DNA from: an uncultured Clostridia bacterium
GTDB taxonomy: Bacteria > Bacillota > Clostridia > Lachnospirales > Anaerotignaceae
Direction: 5' to 3'
NCBI GenBank assembly: GCA_937901125.1
Contig: CALCGT010000044.1
Coordinates: 1-54,293, forward strand
DNA: 54,293 nucleotides
Shown: positions 1 to 8,198 of the stretch, one piece after another
Numbering within the stretch: position 1 is the stretch's first letter
How the letters are laid out: each line of letters starts with the position of its first letter
Notes under the pieces: generated by a model
Database searches by the model: none
The model's input: the letters and a program-made list of their open reading frames with translations, nothing else
Told to the model about the DNA's origin: nothing
Position numbers and translations under genes: made by a program

Positions 1-57
1 TGTACCAGACTATGAGTCTTTTTTTATCTGTTGCACTTAGATTGTAAATTCAAGATC

Positions 58-84
58 AAAAAAGACCGATTTATCGGTCTTATA
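58..84 (-). terminator. Rho-independent terminator of the methyltransferase gene
   Basis: On the minus strand AAGACCGAT pairs perfectly with ATCGGTCTT (arms 62-70 and 73-81), followed by a T run. It overlaps the 3' end of the methyltransferase gene. Confidence 0.8.
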
Positions 85-667
85 TCAATTCAAATATCAA
101 AATGCGCTCTCGCTCATCCTTGCCCGCAAATAAATCCCTGCAATCAATCTCCTCTACAAAAGCCAGGGCATGCATCGTCATCAGATACACCAGATATTCA
201 TCATTGGGATAGTAGAAAAACAGCCGCATCCTTCTGGGATTTTCATAATAGGATTCCAAAATACGTCCCATGACGCTTTTCAATATCTCCACAGAAAAGG
301 GATTGAAAAAATAGAAGCAATCCGCCTCCTCCACAGGAAATTCTTCCGCATTGGCACAAAAAAAACGCACATCCTGCTTCTTTGCCGCAGTTGTTTTGTT
401 CTGCTCCGCCTGATGAAAGATCTCCTCGTTATACTCCAAGCCGATGGCACAACAGCCAACGGTATAATGCAGGAAAAAGCCTACTCTGCCCTTACCGCAG
501 CCATAGTCCATGAGTATGCTCTCTTTATTGATGTAACCTCTTTCCGCCAGCCGTTCCAATACGGAATAAGGCGTAGGCTCGTAGGGATAATGGTATTGAT
601 CCGCATGGGCATCCAATCGCCCAATGGTATGTATATTCAGTTTTTTATCCCATTGCTGCTCTGTCAT
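80..667 (-). CDS. Class I SAM-dependent methyltransferase family protein
   Basis: Predicted 195-aa cytosolic protein with a Rossmann-type SAM-binding motif I, DYGCGKGR, near residues 54-61. An acidic residue follows at the end of the next strand (GLEYNEE), and YFFNPF near residue 118 sits where motif IV is expected. This layout fits small class I methyltransferases, but the substrate cannot be read from sequence; the NPF motif does not prove a nucleic-acid or protein target. The ATG at 667 is preceded by GAGGGA at good spacing. The gene starts 10 bases after a small membrane-protein gene, so the two are probably one transcript ending at the hairpin at 58-84. Methyltransferase fold is fairly sure; role unknown. 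Confidence 0.75.
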   Translation of the reverse strand: MTEQQWDKKLNIHTIGRLDAHADQYHYPYEPTPYSVLERLAERGYINKESILMDYGCGKGRVGFFLHYTVGCCAIGLEYNEEIFHQAEQNKTTAAKKQDVRFFCANAEEFPVEEADCFYFFNPFSVEILKSVMGRILESYYENPRRMRLFFYYPNDEYLVYLMTMHALAFVEEIDCRDLFAGKDERERILIFELI

Positions 668-677
668 CGCAAATCCC

Positions 678-887
678 TCAACCGGCAGACTCGATCATGC
701 CATTCATCAGGAAAAAAATCAGCAGCAGGCAAAGGGCAAACAATCCGCCCCAGCCGGTCACCGTACGTTTTCCTTTTTTCATCTGTATCCCATAAACAAA
801 AGCGATGCCGGAAAACATAGCTGCTACCCAGCTGCAAAGCAACAGGATAATATATATTGCCTCTGGAACGATAAGCAAGTGATCCAT
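678..887 (-). CDS. Small two-helix membrane protein
   Basis: A 69-aa protein with two hydrophobic stretches, about residues 9-32 and 46-64, separated by a basic loop (QMKKGKRT). This suggests a double-spanning membrane protein with the loop inside. The start at 887 has a strong Shine-Dalgarno (AAGGAGAGG). A TATAAT-like box lies on the minus strand at 956-961, but its -35 partner is poor. It is the first gene of a two-gene unit with the methyltransferase. I do not recognise a family. Confidence 0.6.
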   Translation of the reverse strand: MDHLLIVPEAIYIILLLCSWVAAMFSGIAFVYGIQMKKGKRTVTGWGGLFALCLLLIFFLMNGMIESAG

Positions 888-977
888 GAAACCTCTCCTT
901 GTTTGTTTTTATCATAAATACTCTTTTTCATCAGAAATCGTTTTCATAATAAATGATTATACCACAATAAAACGAAC

Positions 978-1004
978 AAAAAAAGAGCCCACATTTCTGC
1001 GGGC
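978..1004 (-). terminator. Rho-independent terminator of degV
   Basis: Minus-strand stem GCCCGCA/TGTGGGC with a GAAA loop and one G-U pair, followed by seven T. It lies 20 bases after the degV stop. Confidence 0.85.
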
Positions 1005-1023
1005 CTAAAAATCATATATAAAT

Positions 1024-1877
1024 TCATTCTTTGGAAAAACCAGCCAGACCAAAGGCCGCAGGACCACCGTGGGTAGTGATGACACCATTTGCCTGAATCC
1101 ATCTTATCTTTTTGAAGCCACATTCCTTTGCCGCCACTTCTGCGCTTTCCCGTACAGCATCGGACAATCCGATAGTATAAACAAACCAGAGATAGTCTTT
1201 GCCCAGATCATATTTTTCCGCATATTCCGTCACCAGCTGCGCCGCTACTTTGACCATTTTTCCACGGTATTTTTTGGTAGCGATCAGTTTTCCATCCAGA
1301 ATTTCGATACAGGGATGCAGGCTCAGGATACGGGCACCTAAAGCCGCCACATTGTTCACACGCCCACCGGCCCGCAGGAATTCCAGATTGTCTGGCAGAA
1401 AACACATTTTTGCACGGGAGATCAGCTTTTCCGCCGTCTCTGATGCTTCTTTTATGGTCATATCAGCATTTTCCTTCAAAATTTCTGCCATGGTAATAAC
1501 AATATTGCCCTGACCCAAAGAAACCTGTTTCGTATCCAAAATAGTCACATAATCTCTATGCGCAGAAGCGATTACCGCACTCTGGCAGGAGCAGGTAGTC
1601 ACTGCGGAATAGGCCAGATACAGCAATTGGGCATCGGGATATTCCGCATGGAGGGCATCAAACGCCCTTTCAAAATCTTCCGGGGTACAGCCGCTGGTTT
1701 TTGGCAACTTGCCTGTGGTGTGGTAGTAATCCACGATCTTTTCCACAGGGAATATGCCATCGTCCAAGGTCTCCGTATCGAAAGAAACATGCATGGGGAC
1801 AATCTTTATCCCATATTCAGCGCTAACTGAGCATTTATATCAGAACCGGTTTCTGCAACAAGAATGATCTGTTTCAT
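1024..1877 (-). pseudogene. DegV family fatty-acid-binding protein, frameshifted near its N-terminus
   Basis: DegV proteins bind a fatty acid and, as FakB, present it to the FakA kinase for phospholipid synthesis. The 256-residue open part shows the family pattern: PMHVSFD, TSGCTPEDF, the TKQVSLGQG segment and RAGGRVN. The real start appears to be the ATG at 1877, with an AAGGAA Shine-Dalgarno and an N-terminus of MKQIILVAETGSDINAQLA. That frame runs into TAA at 1806-1808, while the continuing EYGIKIVPMH lies one frame away. One missing base near 1819-1823 (GCGCT for an expected GCGGCT) explains it. Without the first about 19 residues the fold would be incomplete. Either decay or sequencing error. 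The promoter at 1921-1949 and the terminator at 978-1004 look intact. Confidence 0.85.
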
Positions 1878-1920
1878 AATGATTTCCTTTCCGTTACCAT
1901 TTTTGGTGCTATCCATCATA

Positions 1921-1949
1921 ATATTACATAGCTTTCAATACTATGTCAA
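1921..1949 (-). promoter_or_regulatory. Sigma-A type promoter for degV
   Basis: Minus strand TTGACA (1944-1949), 17-base spacer, TAATAT (1921-1926), about 45 bases before the degV start. Confidence 0.7.
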
Positions 1950-2029
1950 TGGTTTGCATGGACTTCATGCTTTTCCTGTAAAGAAAATTTGTTTCACAAA
2001 AATGGAAAAGGATTTATTTCTGCATAGAA

Positions 2030-2055
2030 ATAGCGGCGGTATATTCCGCCGCTAT
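2030..2055 (-). repeat. Perfect 10-bp inverted repeat, possible terminator
   Basis: ATAGCGGCGG and CCGCCGCTAT flank a 6-base loop. The minus-strand continuation TTTCTATG is only weakly T-rich, so termination is possible rather than clear. It lies directly after the stop of the duplicated spoIVB fragment, where the intact spoIVB has its own, different terminator. Confidence 0.55.
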
Positions 2056-2059
2056 CTGC

Positions 2060-2178
2060 TTATGCCGCCGCCAGCATAGTCTCGATAAATGTGCCGTAGC
2101 CTTTTGGAGATTTATTGAGCATCACATGGGTCACTGCCCCCACCAGCTTGCAGTCCTGAATAATCAGGCTGGCGCTCA
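2060..2178 (-). pseudogene. Duplicated 3' fragment of spoIVB
   Basis: Read on the minus strand this encodes about the last 38 residues of a SpoIVB-like peptidase, including LVGAVTHVMLN and KGYGTFIETML, ending at TAA (2060-2062). It aligns along its length with the 3' end of the intact spoIVB at 3068-3186, with scattered substitutions. The catalytic-serine segment GMSGSPI is altered to SASLI, and similarity stops at about 2178, so this is a remnant. With the intact copy it brackets the DUF5131 gene. Confidence 0.85.
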
Positions 2179-2251
2179 CAAGTGATTGTCATTAGGGGCA
2201 ACTTCTTTAGGTACAAAACAGCCATATACCTGAATGGGATGCACGACTTTT

Positions 2252-2967
2252 TCATACCTGTTTCTTATAATCAATATTTGCTAACCTTGCCTGTTTGCAC
2301 AAGTCTTTTGTCTGTAACTTATACTGCTTTCCATCTTTTATAAAATGAGTTCCGCATTGCCGGAACTCAAAGCTGACATTCTTTTGGATGCATTGCTCTC
2401 GAATATCCAACACCCAAGCGTAATCAAGGGGACGGGCATAATAATCTGACTCGCCACCAACCACAACCAATTCTATATCATCCAGATATTTTTTCATATC
2501 CACCCTCTCAATCAAAGGTTGTGCAGTGATACCTTTATGTTTTATTGGCAATGCTTGAAATACGGACAGCTTTTTGTCTGCATTTTCTGATTTTCAATGG
2601 TGCAGCACACAACCACATTATCGTAACCATCATCCCAATCATCAGGGATACAGTCCATAAAACGCTCAATTCGTTTTGTAAGAAACAAAAAAGTGCAGTC
2701 TTGTCTTTCTCGTATCATGGGCCAACATTCCTCACGCCACGCATCCGCTTCTGCAATCAAAAAATCCGTAGAAAAGCAAAGGTAGACTATTCCAGCTTTC
2801 ATCTTATAGCTGCCATTTTTCAGTTTCTCGATCGGCTTATAGAAGTCTTTTGTTTTCACAATGTCATTCGTTTTGACATTTCTTTTTACATCGCCTTTAT
2901 GAATATAGCAATGAAGACAACCCTCACTGCATTTTTTACATCCTCTCCACGGATTCCGCATAGCCAT
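2252..2967 (-). pseudogene. DUF5131 (phage Gp37/Gp68-like) protein, split by a frameshift
   Basis: The first part starts at ATG 2967 after GAGGTG and carries NPWRGCKKCSEGCLHCYIHK, the cysteine-rich start typical of this radical-SAM-like family. The second part carries the conserved GGESDYYARPLDYAWVLDIR segment, a QCGTHF motif and the C-terminal QARLANIDY. The two lie in different frames. Reading GCAGACAAAAAGCTG instead of the annotated frame near 2579-2583 restores ENQK-x-ADKKLSVFQALPIKHKG, so a single base is missing around 2582. Family members are found on phages and mobile islands; their reaction is not established. Immediately downstream (2177-2256) a short reading frame (VVHPIQVYGCFVPKE) may be a scrap of another gene. 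Confidence 0.8.
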
Positions 2968-3023
2968 ACTCAAGCACCTCACTAAATTCCAGTTTATCTG
3001 CGGATTATTATATCAAAAAACAT

Positions 3024-3059
3024 AAAAATGCCAGAGGCAATCTGCCTCCGGCAAAAAAA
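3024..3059 (-). terminator. Terminator downstream of spoIVB
   Basis: Minus strand GCCGGAGGCA / TGCCTCTGGC with a 3-base loop, then ATTTTTATG; the plus strand is followed by a longer T/A-rich run, so it may act both ways. Confidence 0.75.
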
Positions 3060-3067
3060 TATAAATT

Positions 3068-4096
3068 CTACCCTGCCGCGTCCAGCATGGTCTCGATAAA
3101 TGTGCCGTAGCCTTTTGCAGGCTCATTGAGCATCACATGGGTCACTGCGCCAACCAGCTTTCCTTCCTGAATAATCGGGCTCCCGCTCATCCCCTGAACG
3201 ATGCCCCCCGTCAGGTTCAGCAGGCGTTTATCGGTGATACGGATCGTCATATCCTTATTTCTTTTTCCACCATAGGGGTCGATGCTTTCAATCTCCAGGA
3301 AATATTCCTTCACCTTTCCGCCCTCCAAGTCGGAAAGCAAAACGGCTTCGCCTTTTTTGACCTCATCGGCTGTGGCAATAGGCAAAGCCTCCCCTCCAAA
3401 AACCGCTTCCTCCGCTGCGCCATAAATGCCCACTTCTGTGTTTTTTTCGATATGAGCCAGTTTTTCCTCCATGTTCACCTTTCCCATCAGTTCCCCCGCT
3501 GCGCCTTTCTGCCCTTTTACGATCTCCGTCAGATCGGAATCCACCAGAGAGCCTTCCCTGATCTCCATTAGTTTATCGGTATCCACATCATAAACACCAT
3601 GCCCCAGTGCCCCAAAGGTCTCATTTTTGGGGTCAAAATAGGTCACCGTGCCGATGCCCTGGATGCTGTCCCGGATCCACGCGCCAATCTTAAAGGCATT
3701 GTCGGCTGTGCTGAATACCGGTTTGATCTTTACTTCCTTCTCTTTGCCATCCCGTTCCAGGAGCAGCTTCATTGTCTTGCCGTCACTATTTTCCACCGCT
3801 TCCAGAAGCGTCTCCTTGTTTTCCAGTAGCTTTCCGTCGGCTTCTAAAATCAGATCACCAATTTTCAGGACACCTTTGCTGGGCTCATAGGTTTCATTGT
3901 CTTCTCCGCTCACAAAGCCTGTCCCCAAAACCAAAAGTCCCTTCGTATCCATTGTCACACCGACAGTCTGCCCAACTGGAACCAATTCCCGCCGTTCCGA
4001 TGCCTGTGCCGTTTGCGGAATCCATAGCAAGGCCGGTATCAAAATCGCCGCCAGCGGAAATACTGAAAAATATAGTTTACTTTTGATCCGCTGCAT
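3068..4096 (-). CDS. spoIVB: SpoIVB peptidase (S55 family) with PDZ domain
   Basis: In spore-formers SpoIVB is the serine protease secreted from the forespore that triggers SpoIVFB activation and sigma-K processing. This 342-aa protein has an N-terminal signal anchor (about residues 8-30). A PDZ-like segment (GVLKIGDLILEADGK) follows near residues 75-120. The C-terminal S55 domain carries the catalytic histidine in GALGHGV and the catalytic serine in GMSGSPI. The ATG at 4096 is chosen because GGGAGAGGAG precedes it; a longer reading from 4153 lacks such a site. The product is somewhat shorter than the Bacillus protein but has all the key parts. It implies sporulation ability. A damaged copy of its 3' end lies at 2060-2178. 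Confidence 0.88.
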   Translation of the reverse strand: MQRIKSKLYFSVFPLAAILIPALLWIPQTAQASERRELVPVGQTVGVTMDTKGLLVLGTGFVSGEDNETYEPSKGVLKIGDLILEADGKLLENKETLLEAVENSDGKTMKLLLERDGKEKEVKIKPVFSTADNAFKIGAWIRDSIQGIGTVTYFDPKNETFGALGHGVYDVDTDKLMEIREGSLVDSDLTEIVKGQKGAAGELMGKVNMEEKLAHIEKNTEVGIYGAAEEAVFGGEALPIATADEVKKGEAVLLSDLEGGKVKEYFLEIESIDPYGGKRNKDMTIRITDKRLLNLTGGIVQGMSGSPIIQEGKLVGAVTHVMLNEPAKGYGTFIETMLDAAG

Positions 4097-4263
4097 CTTC
4101 TCCTCTCCCAACTGCATTATTCGAAGCATAAATTTTCGTTTTTTTTGCTCCAAGCTTACTTTTTCCCCAAAGAAAAGGCAATATTCAGCCCAAAAACACC
4201 AGAAACATACAAGCCTTGACAGGCTCAGCGAATTTTCCCTCTGGCAATTTTTTATTTAATTTT

Positions 4264-4293
4264 TATAAAAAAGGGCGCTGATATGCACCCTTT
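4264..4293 (-). terminator. Terminator overlapping the carboxypeptidase stop codon
   Basis: Nine-bp stem AAAGGGTGC/GCGCCCTTT (one G-U pair) with a 6-base loop, followed by T6 on the minus strand. It includes part of the TAA stop codon at 4292-4294. Confidence 0.85.
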
Positions 4294-5461
4294 AAAACCA
4301 ATTTTTCAGCATCCGCTGCAGCATAGTATTGATATTAGCTTTCTCCACCGCTTCTGCCGTCACCAGATCTGTCCGCCCCACCTCTTCTCCATTGATAAGA
4401 TAGACCAGTTCGCCCACCTTTTCCCCTGCTGCCACAGGTGCATCCATACTGGGCAGGACTTCTGTCTGTGTTTCCCAGTCGCCGCTCATGTCCTTTTTCA
4501 GCAGCATGGAAATTTCTTCTTTTACCACCACCGGAACGCTGTCTGCCATTCCTTTGGTCACAGGGATCTCCGCCATTTCCTGCCCCGCAGGCAGACCTTT
4601 TTGGGCAGTATAATTGGCAAATCCATAATCCAGCAGCTTCATCGTTTCCTGAAAACGCACCTTAAAATCCGGTGCAGCCATAACAACGCCGATCAAATGC
4701 AGCCCATTTCGCTCCGCCGTACCGGAAAGGCAATATAACGCCTTCCCCGTAGAGCCTGTTTTCAGCCCCGTTGCCCCTTCGTACCATTTGATAAGTTTAT
4801 TGGTGTTCGTCAGTCCAAATTCCGATTCCCCCTTACGGGTCTTATGTATGATGGTATCCTGCCAGGTGGTAGTATATTCCTGTATTTCAGGAAAACGGGT
4901 CATCAGTTCCCGGCTCATCAGGGCAATATCATAGGCACTGGTCTCATGCCCATCCACATCCAGCCCGCAGGCGTTGACAAAATGGGTATCTTTCATTCCC
5001 AGTTCCTCGGCTTTTTTGTTCATCCGTTCCACGAAAGCCTCTTCGCTGCCCGCTACAAATTCTGCCATAGCCACCGCCGCATCATTGGCCGAAGCAATGG
5101 CAATGCACTTCGTCATAGCGGCTGCCGTCTGGGTCTCACCTGGCTCCAGAAAGACCTGAGAACCACCCATACCGGCCGCATGTTCGCTGACCTGCACGCT
5201 GTCCTCCCATTTAAACTGCCCCGCTTCTTCCGCTTCATAGATCAAAAGCATCGTCATAACCTTCGTCACGCTGGCAGGGGGCATGGCTTCATGGCTGTTC
5301 TTTTCATATAAAACCGTCCCCGTTGCCCCATCCATCAGCACAGCACTTTTGCTTTCCAATGTCAGTGGGTCTGTCTCCGCACCATAGGCAGGAAAAAGTG
5401 AACCGACCATCAGCACCAAAGCCAGTATGGCTGTCAGCAGTCCTTTTCCATATTTCTTCAT
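4292..5461 (-). CDS. dacF: D-alanyl-D-alanine carboxypeptidase (PBP5/DacF family)
   Basis: A low-molecular-weight penicillin-binding protein that trims the terminal D-Ala from peptidoglycan stem peptides at the outer membrane face. The 389-aa product has a signal peptide cut near AYGAE. The three S11 motifs are SVTK (about residue 65, nucleophile), SAND (about 125) and KTGST (about 236). A PBP5-type beta-rich C-terminal domain follows, and the C-terminal helix (about NTMLQRMLKNWF) fits an amphipathic membrane anchor. Start ATG at 5461 follows GGGAGGATG. In spore-formers such genes often act in cortex or vegetative wall maturation; which applies here is not shown. dacF is a family-level symbol. 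Confidence 0.88.
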   Translation of the reverse strand: MKKYGKGLLTAILALVLMVGSLFPAYGAETDPLTLESKSAVLMDGATGTVLYEKNSHEAMPPASVTKVMTMLLIYEAEEAGQFKWEDSVQVSEHAAGMGGSQVFLEPGETQTAAAMTKCIAIASANDAAVAMAEFVAGSEEAFVERMNKKAEELGMKDTHFVNACGLDVDGHETSAYDIALMSRELMTRFPEIQEYTTTWQDTIIHKTRKGESEFGLTNTNKLIKWYEGATGLKTGSTGKALYCLSGTAERNGLHLIGVVMAAPDFKVRFQETMKLLDYGFANYTAQKGLPAGQEMAEIPVTKGMADSVPVVVKEEISMLLKKDMSGDWETQTEVLPSMDAPVAAGEKVGELVYLINGEEVGRTDLVTAEAVEKANINTMLQRMLKNWF

Positions 5462-5680
5462 CCTCCCATTCCTCCCAAAAGCATCTTACTGACACTCTAT
5501 GTTTCTTTTTTGAAAGATATGTCTTGGCGAGAGTTTGGCGTAATTCTTAAATCTTTTTTAAATTTATGAAACCTATATTAAAATTCGCCTATATATATTA
5601 TAATCAAAATATAACTATAACCAGTTTGCTATATTGGTACTTTGTATAGTATATGAAGAGAGAAAAAGGAGGTCCTTACC

Positions 5681-7657
5681 ATGAAAAATAGCAAAACAAA
5701 ACAATCTATGGCATTTGTAGTAGCTGCCTTGCTGGCTTGCCAGCCTATTTCCGCTTATGCAGCGACTTTTGCAGATATGAATCAGGCACCTTGGCCTGGT
5801 GCGGAAGTATCTATCAATAAAGCTGCAAGCCTTGGTCTGGTCGTTGGGGAGACCGTCAATGGCAAAACATATTTCCGTCCCAGAGATTCTGTATCTCTGA
5901 CAGAATCCTGCCAGCTGGCATATAAGCTGCTGCTGCAGACAGGCAAAGCAACTGCCAATGCTTCCGTAACAGAAAAATGGGCTGCTGTACTGAAAACATA
6001 CGGCATCAAGGAATGGGCTTATCCCGCTGTTTCTTATTGTCTGGAAGAAGGCATCATTTCCATCTCCAATCTGGGCAGCTTCATGAAAAACGGCTCCAAC
6101 CTGCCTGCCACAAGAGAACAGGCAGTAACGATCCTAGGCCGTGCCCTGACCACCGGCGTACCTTCCTATTCCGCTAATGCCACAACAACAAAATTCAACG
6201 ACAACGCCAGCATTTCTTCCGAGGCACGTCCTTATGTTGCCCTGCTGAATCAGGTAGGCGTTGTAAACGGCGATAATGTAGGCAAGTTCAACCCGAAGAG
6301 TACACTGAACCGTACAGAAACTGCTGTATTGGTCACAAATCTGTACAATGTACTGAATAAAACTTCTGCAACCATACCTACAAATCCCACAGCTTCCACA
6401 CAGAGCGGCACAGTGAAGGATATGAATGCCCTCTATGTAAACTTTGAAAACAGCAACGCGTATTACCTGTTCGCTTCCACAGGTGCCACAGTGACCCTCA
6501 ACGGCGCATCCTCTTCTGCTGCCGAACTGGTAAAACTGTTTAAAAACGGCACAACCATCAAAGCGACTTTAACACTGGACAGCAATACCCGCATCACAAA
6601 GCTGGTGGCAACAGCTGATACAAAAACAGTAACAGATGATCTGACAGGCACAATCAAATCTCTGTCCAAATCCAGCATCAAGATCGGCTCTAATACTTAT
6701 AGAATAGATGACAGTAGTTCCGTATCTGTAAAAATCGATGGTTCCACCAAAAAATTCAGCGATCTGAAAGAGTTATATGATGATGGCAAAACCATTACTG
6801 CTACTCTGACATTGGATAAAGATAATTATGTAACAAAAATCGTTGCTACCACAAAATCCTCCAGCAGTAGCAGCAGCAAAACAGACGAACTGAAAGAAAT
6901 CAAGAAAGTCAGCGGCGAGGATTATGAAGCCTATATCAAAGTCGGCTCCACCAAGTATTATATTGAGGACATTGATGATCTGAAAGTAACCATCGATGGG
7001 AAAACAAAAGATTTCAGCGACCTGAAGGATGCTTTTGGTGATTTGGAAGATGGGGAATACTTTGCAGTGAGCGTCACATTAGATCGAGATAGTAATGAGG
7101 ATAACTACATCACAAAGATTACTGCAACCAAAAAGTCCTCCACTTCCACCAAAAAAGGTGAGATCACTGATGTGAAGGAAAAGAGCGGCTCCAAGGGTAC
7201 CATCGAGCTGGATGATAAAAAATCCTATTCCATCAAAGATATTGATGATGTTACTGTAAAAATCGACGGCAAAACAAAAGATTTTGATAAACTGATGGAT
7301 CTGTTTAAAGATGATGTGGAAATGACAGCTACCCTGACCATTACCAGTGATGACGTTACAAAAATCGTTGTCACAACAGAATCTAGTAGTTCAACCAAAA
7401 GCGGTACACTGAAAGATGTTGACTATGCAAGCAGCAGCAAAAGCTATGAAGCCTATGTGAAAATCGGCACCAAAACTTACGACATTGATGACGTAAACTG
7501 GCTTGATGTTATCATTGATGACAGAGAAAAGGATTTTGATAAGCTGATCGATGTTTTCAATGATCTGGATGATGACGAATACCTTCAGGTGAAAATCACT
7601 TTGGATGATGACGACTATGTAACAAAGATCGTTGCTACCACAAAATATGAAAAGTAA
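5681..7657 (+). CDS. SLH-domain surface protein with five tandem beta-type repeats
   Basis: A 658-aa exported protein with a signal peptide ending near AYAA. Three SLH modules cover about residues 28-220 (for example FRPRDSVSLTESCQLAYKLL and KFNPKSTLNRTETAVLV); these normally bind pyruvylated secondary wall polymer. A Thr/Ser/Pro linker leads into five repeats of about 70 residues. Each opens with G-x-[IL]-K and ends with a variant of TLTLDxDNYVTKIVAT; the central part often reads VKIDGKTKDFxDL. The repeats become more acidic toward the C-terminus. The start is clear (AAGGAGGTCC before ATG). The 219-base region upstream is AT-rich with TATAGT/TATAAT-like boxes but no convincing -35. A terminator follows. 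Likely S-layer or surface structural protein; ligand unknown. Confidence 0.85.
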   Translation: MKNSKTKQSMAFVVAALLACQPISAYAATFADMNQAPWPGAEVSINKAASLGLVVGETVNGKTYFRPRDSVSLTESCQLAYKLLLQTGKATANASVTEKWAAVLKTYGIKEWAYPAVSYCLEEGIISISNLGSFMKNGSNLPATREQAVTILGRALTTGVPSYSANATTTKFNDNASISSEARPYVALLNQVGVVNGDNVGKFNPKSTLNRTETAVLVTNLYNVLNKTSATIPTNPTASTQSGTVKDMNALYVNFENSNAYYLFASTGATVTLNGASSSAAELVKLFKNGTTIKATLTLDSNTRITKLVATADTKTVTDDLTGTIKSLSKSSIKIGSNTYRIDDSSSVSVKIDGSTKKFSDLKELYDDGKTITATLTLDKDNYVTKIVATTKSSSSSSSKTDELKEIKKVSGEDYEAYIKVGSTKYYIEDIDDLKVTIDGKTKDFSDLKDAFGDLEDGEYFAVSVTLDRDSNEDNYITKITATKKSSTSTKKGEITDVKEKSGSKGTIELDDKKSYSIKDIDDVTVKIDGKTKDFDKLMDLFKDDVEMTATLTITSDDVTKIVVTTESSSSTKSGTLKDVDYASSSKSYEAYVKIGTKTYDIDDVNWLDVIIDDREKDFDKLIDVFNDLDDDEYLQVKITLDDDDYVTKIVATTKYEK

Positions 7658-7670
7658 AAATCATTTTTTC

Positions 7671-7699
7671 AGCCCTGCTCAATAGCGGGGCTCTTTTTT
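7671..7699 (+). terminator. Terminator after the SLH protein gene
   Basis: AGCCCTGCT pairs with AGCGGGGCT (one G-U) across a 4-base loop, followed by CTTTTTT. Confidence 0.85.
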
Positions 7700-7769
7700 C
7701 GTTGGATTTCCCGAAAAATTGACAAAACCCAACATCCGCAGTATGATGAAAACCGAAATACGGACAGAA

Positions 7770-7787
7770 TTGAGGGATTTCCCTCAA
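7770..7787 (+). repeat. Perfect inverted repeat just before the DUF4430 gene
   Basis: TTGAGGGA and TCCCTCAA with a 2-base centre, ending 5 bases before the Shine-Dalgarno (TTGGAGGG, about 7793-7800). It could be a protein-binding site or a short 5'-UTR hairpin. No cobalamin riboswitch is visible in this 110-base leader. Confidence 0.5.
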
Positions 7788-7808
7788 GAAAATTGGAGGG
7801 AATTTTTT

Positions 7809-8198
7809 ATGAACAGGAAAAACGGAATCTTAGCAGGTATCCTCATTTTTCTTTGCATCATTGCAGCCATTTTCTACATCCAAAGCAAACCCGAAGCAGC
7901 AGTTGGCGCAAAGGAAATTTCCATAGTCGTCACCCATGCAGACCAGAGCCAAAACACCTTCACCTATCAGTCAGATGGGGAATATCTGGCAGAAGTATTG
8001 CTGGAAAATGAATTGGTGGATGGAGAAATGGGACAATATGGTCTTTTCATCACTACTGTGGATGGCGAAACCGCCGATGACAGCAAACAACAATGGTGGT
8101 GCATCACCAAAGGCGGCAAACAGGTGAATACCTCCACCGATACCGCCCCCATAGCTGATGGTGACCAATTCGAGCTGACATTGACGGAGGGCTATTGA
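7809..8198 (+). CDS. DUF4430 (transcobalamin C-terminal-like) membrane-anchored protein
   Basis: A 129-aa protein: one N-terminal hydrophobic segment (about residues 6-24) without a lipobox, then a single DUF4430-like domain. Its typical features are the DGEYLAEVLLEN helix, the WWCITKGGKQV strand and the closing IADGDQFELTLTEGY. DUF4430 is the fold of the C-terminal beta domain of transcobalamin and intrinsic factor, so a corrinoid- or other cofactor-binding role is plausible but not shown. The ATG at 7809 is chosen because TTGGAGGG precedes it; an upstream TTG reading has no site. The stop overlaps the start of the S-component gene by one base, so the two are translationally coupled and probably work together. 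Confidence 0.8.
   Translation: MNRKNGILAGILIFLCIIAAIFYIQSKPEAAVGAKEISIVVTHADQSQNTFTYQSDGEYLAEVLLENELVDGEMGQYGLFITTVDGETADDSKQQWWCITKGGKQVNTSTDTAPIADGDQFELTLTEGY

Noticed and set aside
7..27. Short stem AGACT-ATG-AGTCT followed by T7 on the plus strand, a possible terminator
   Set aside because: Only five base pairs and the gene it would serve is outside the window.
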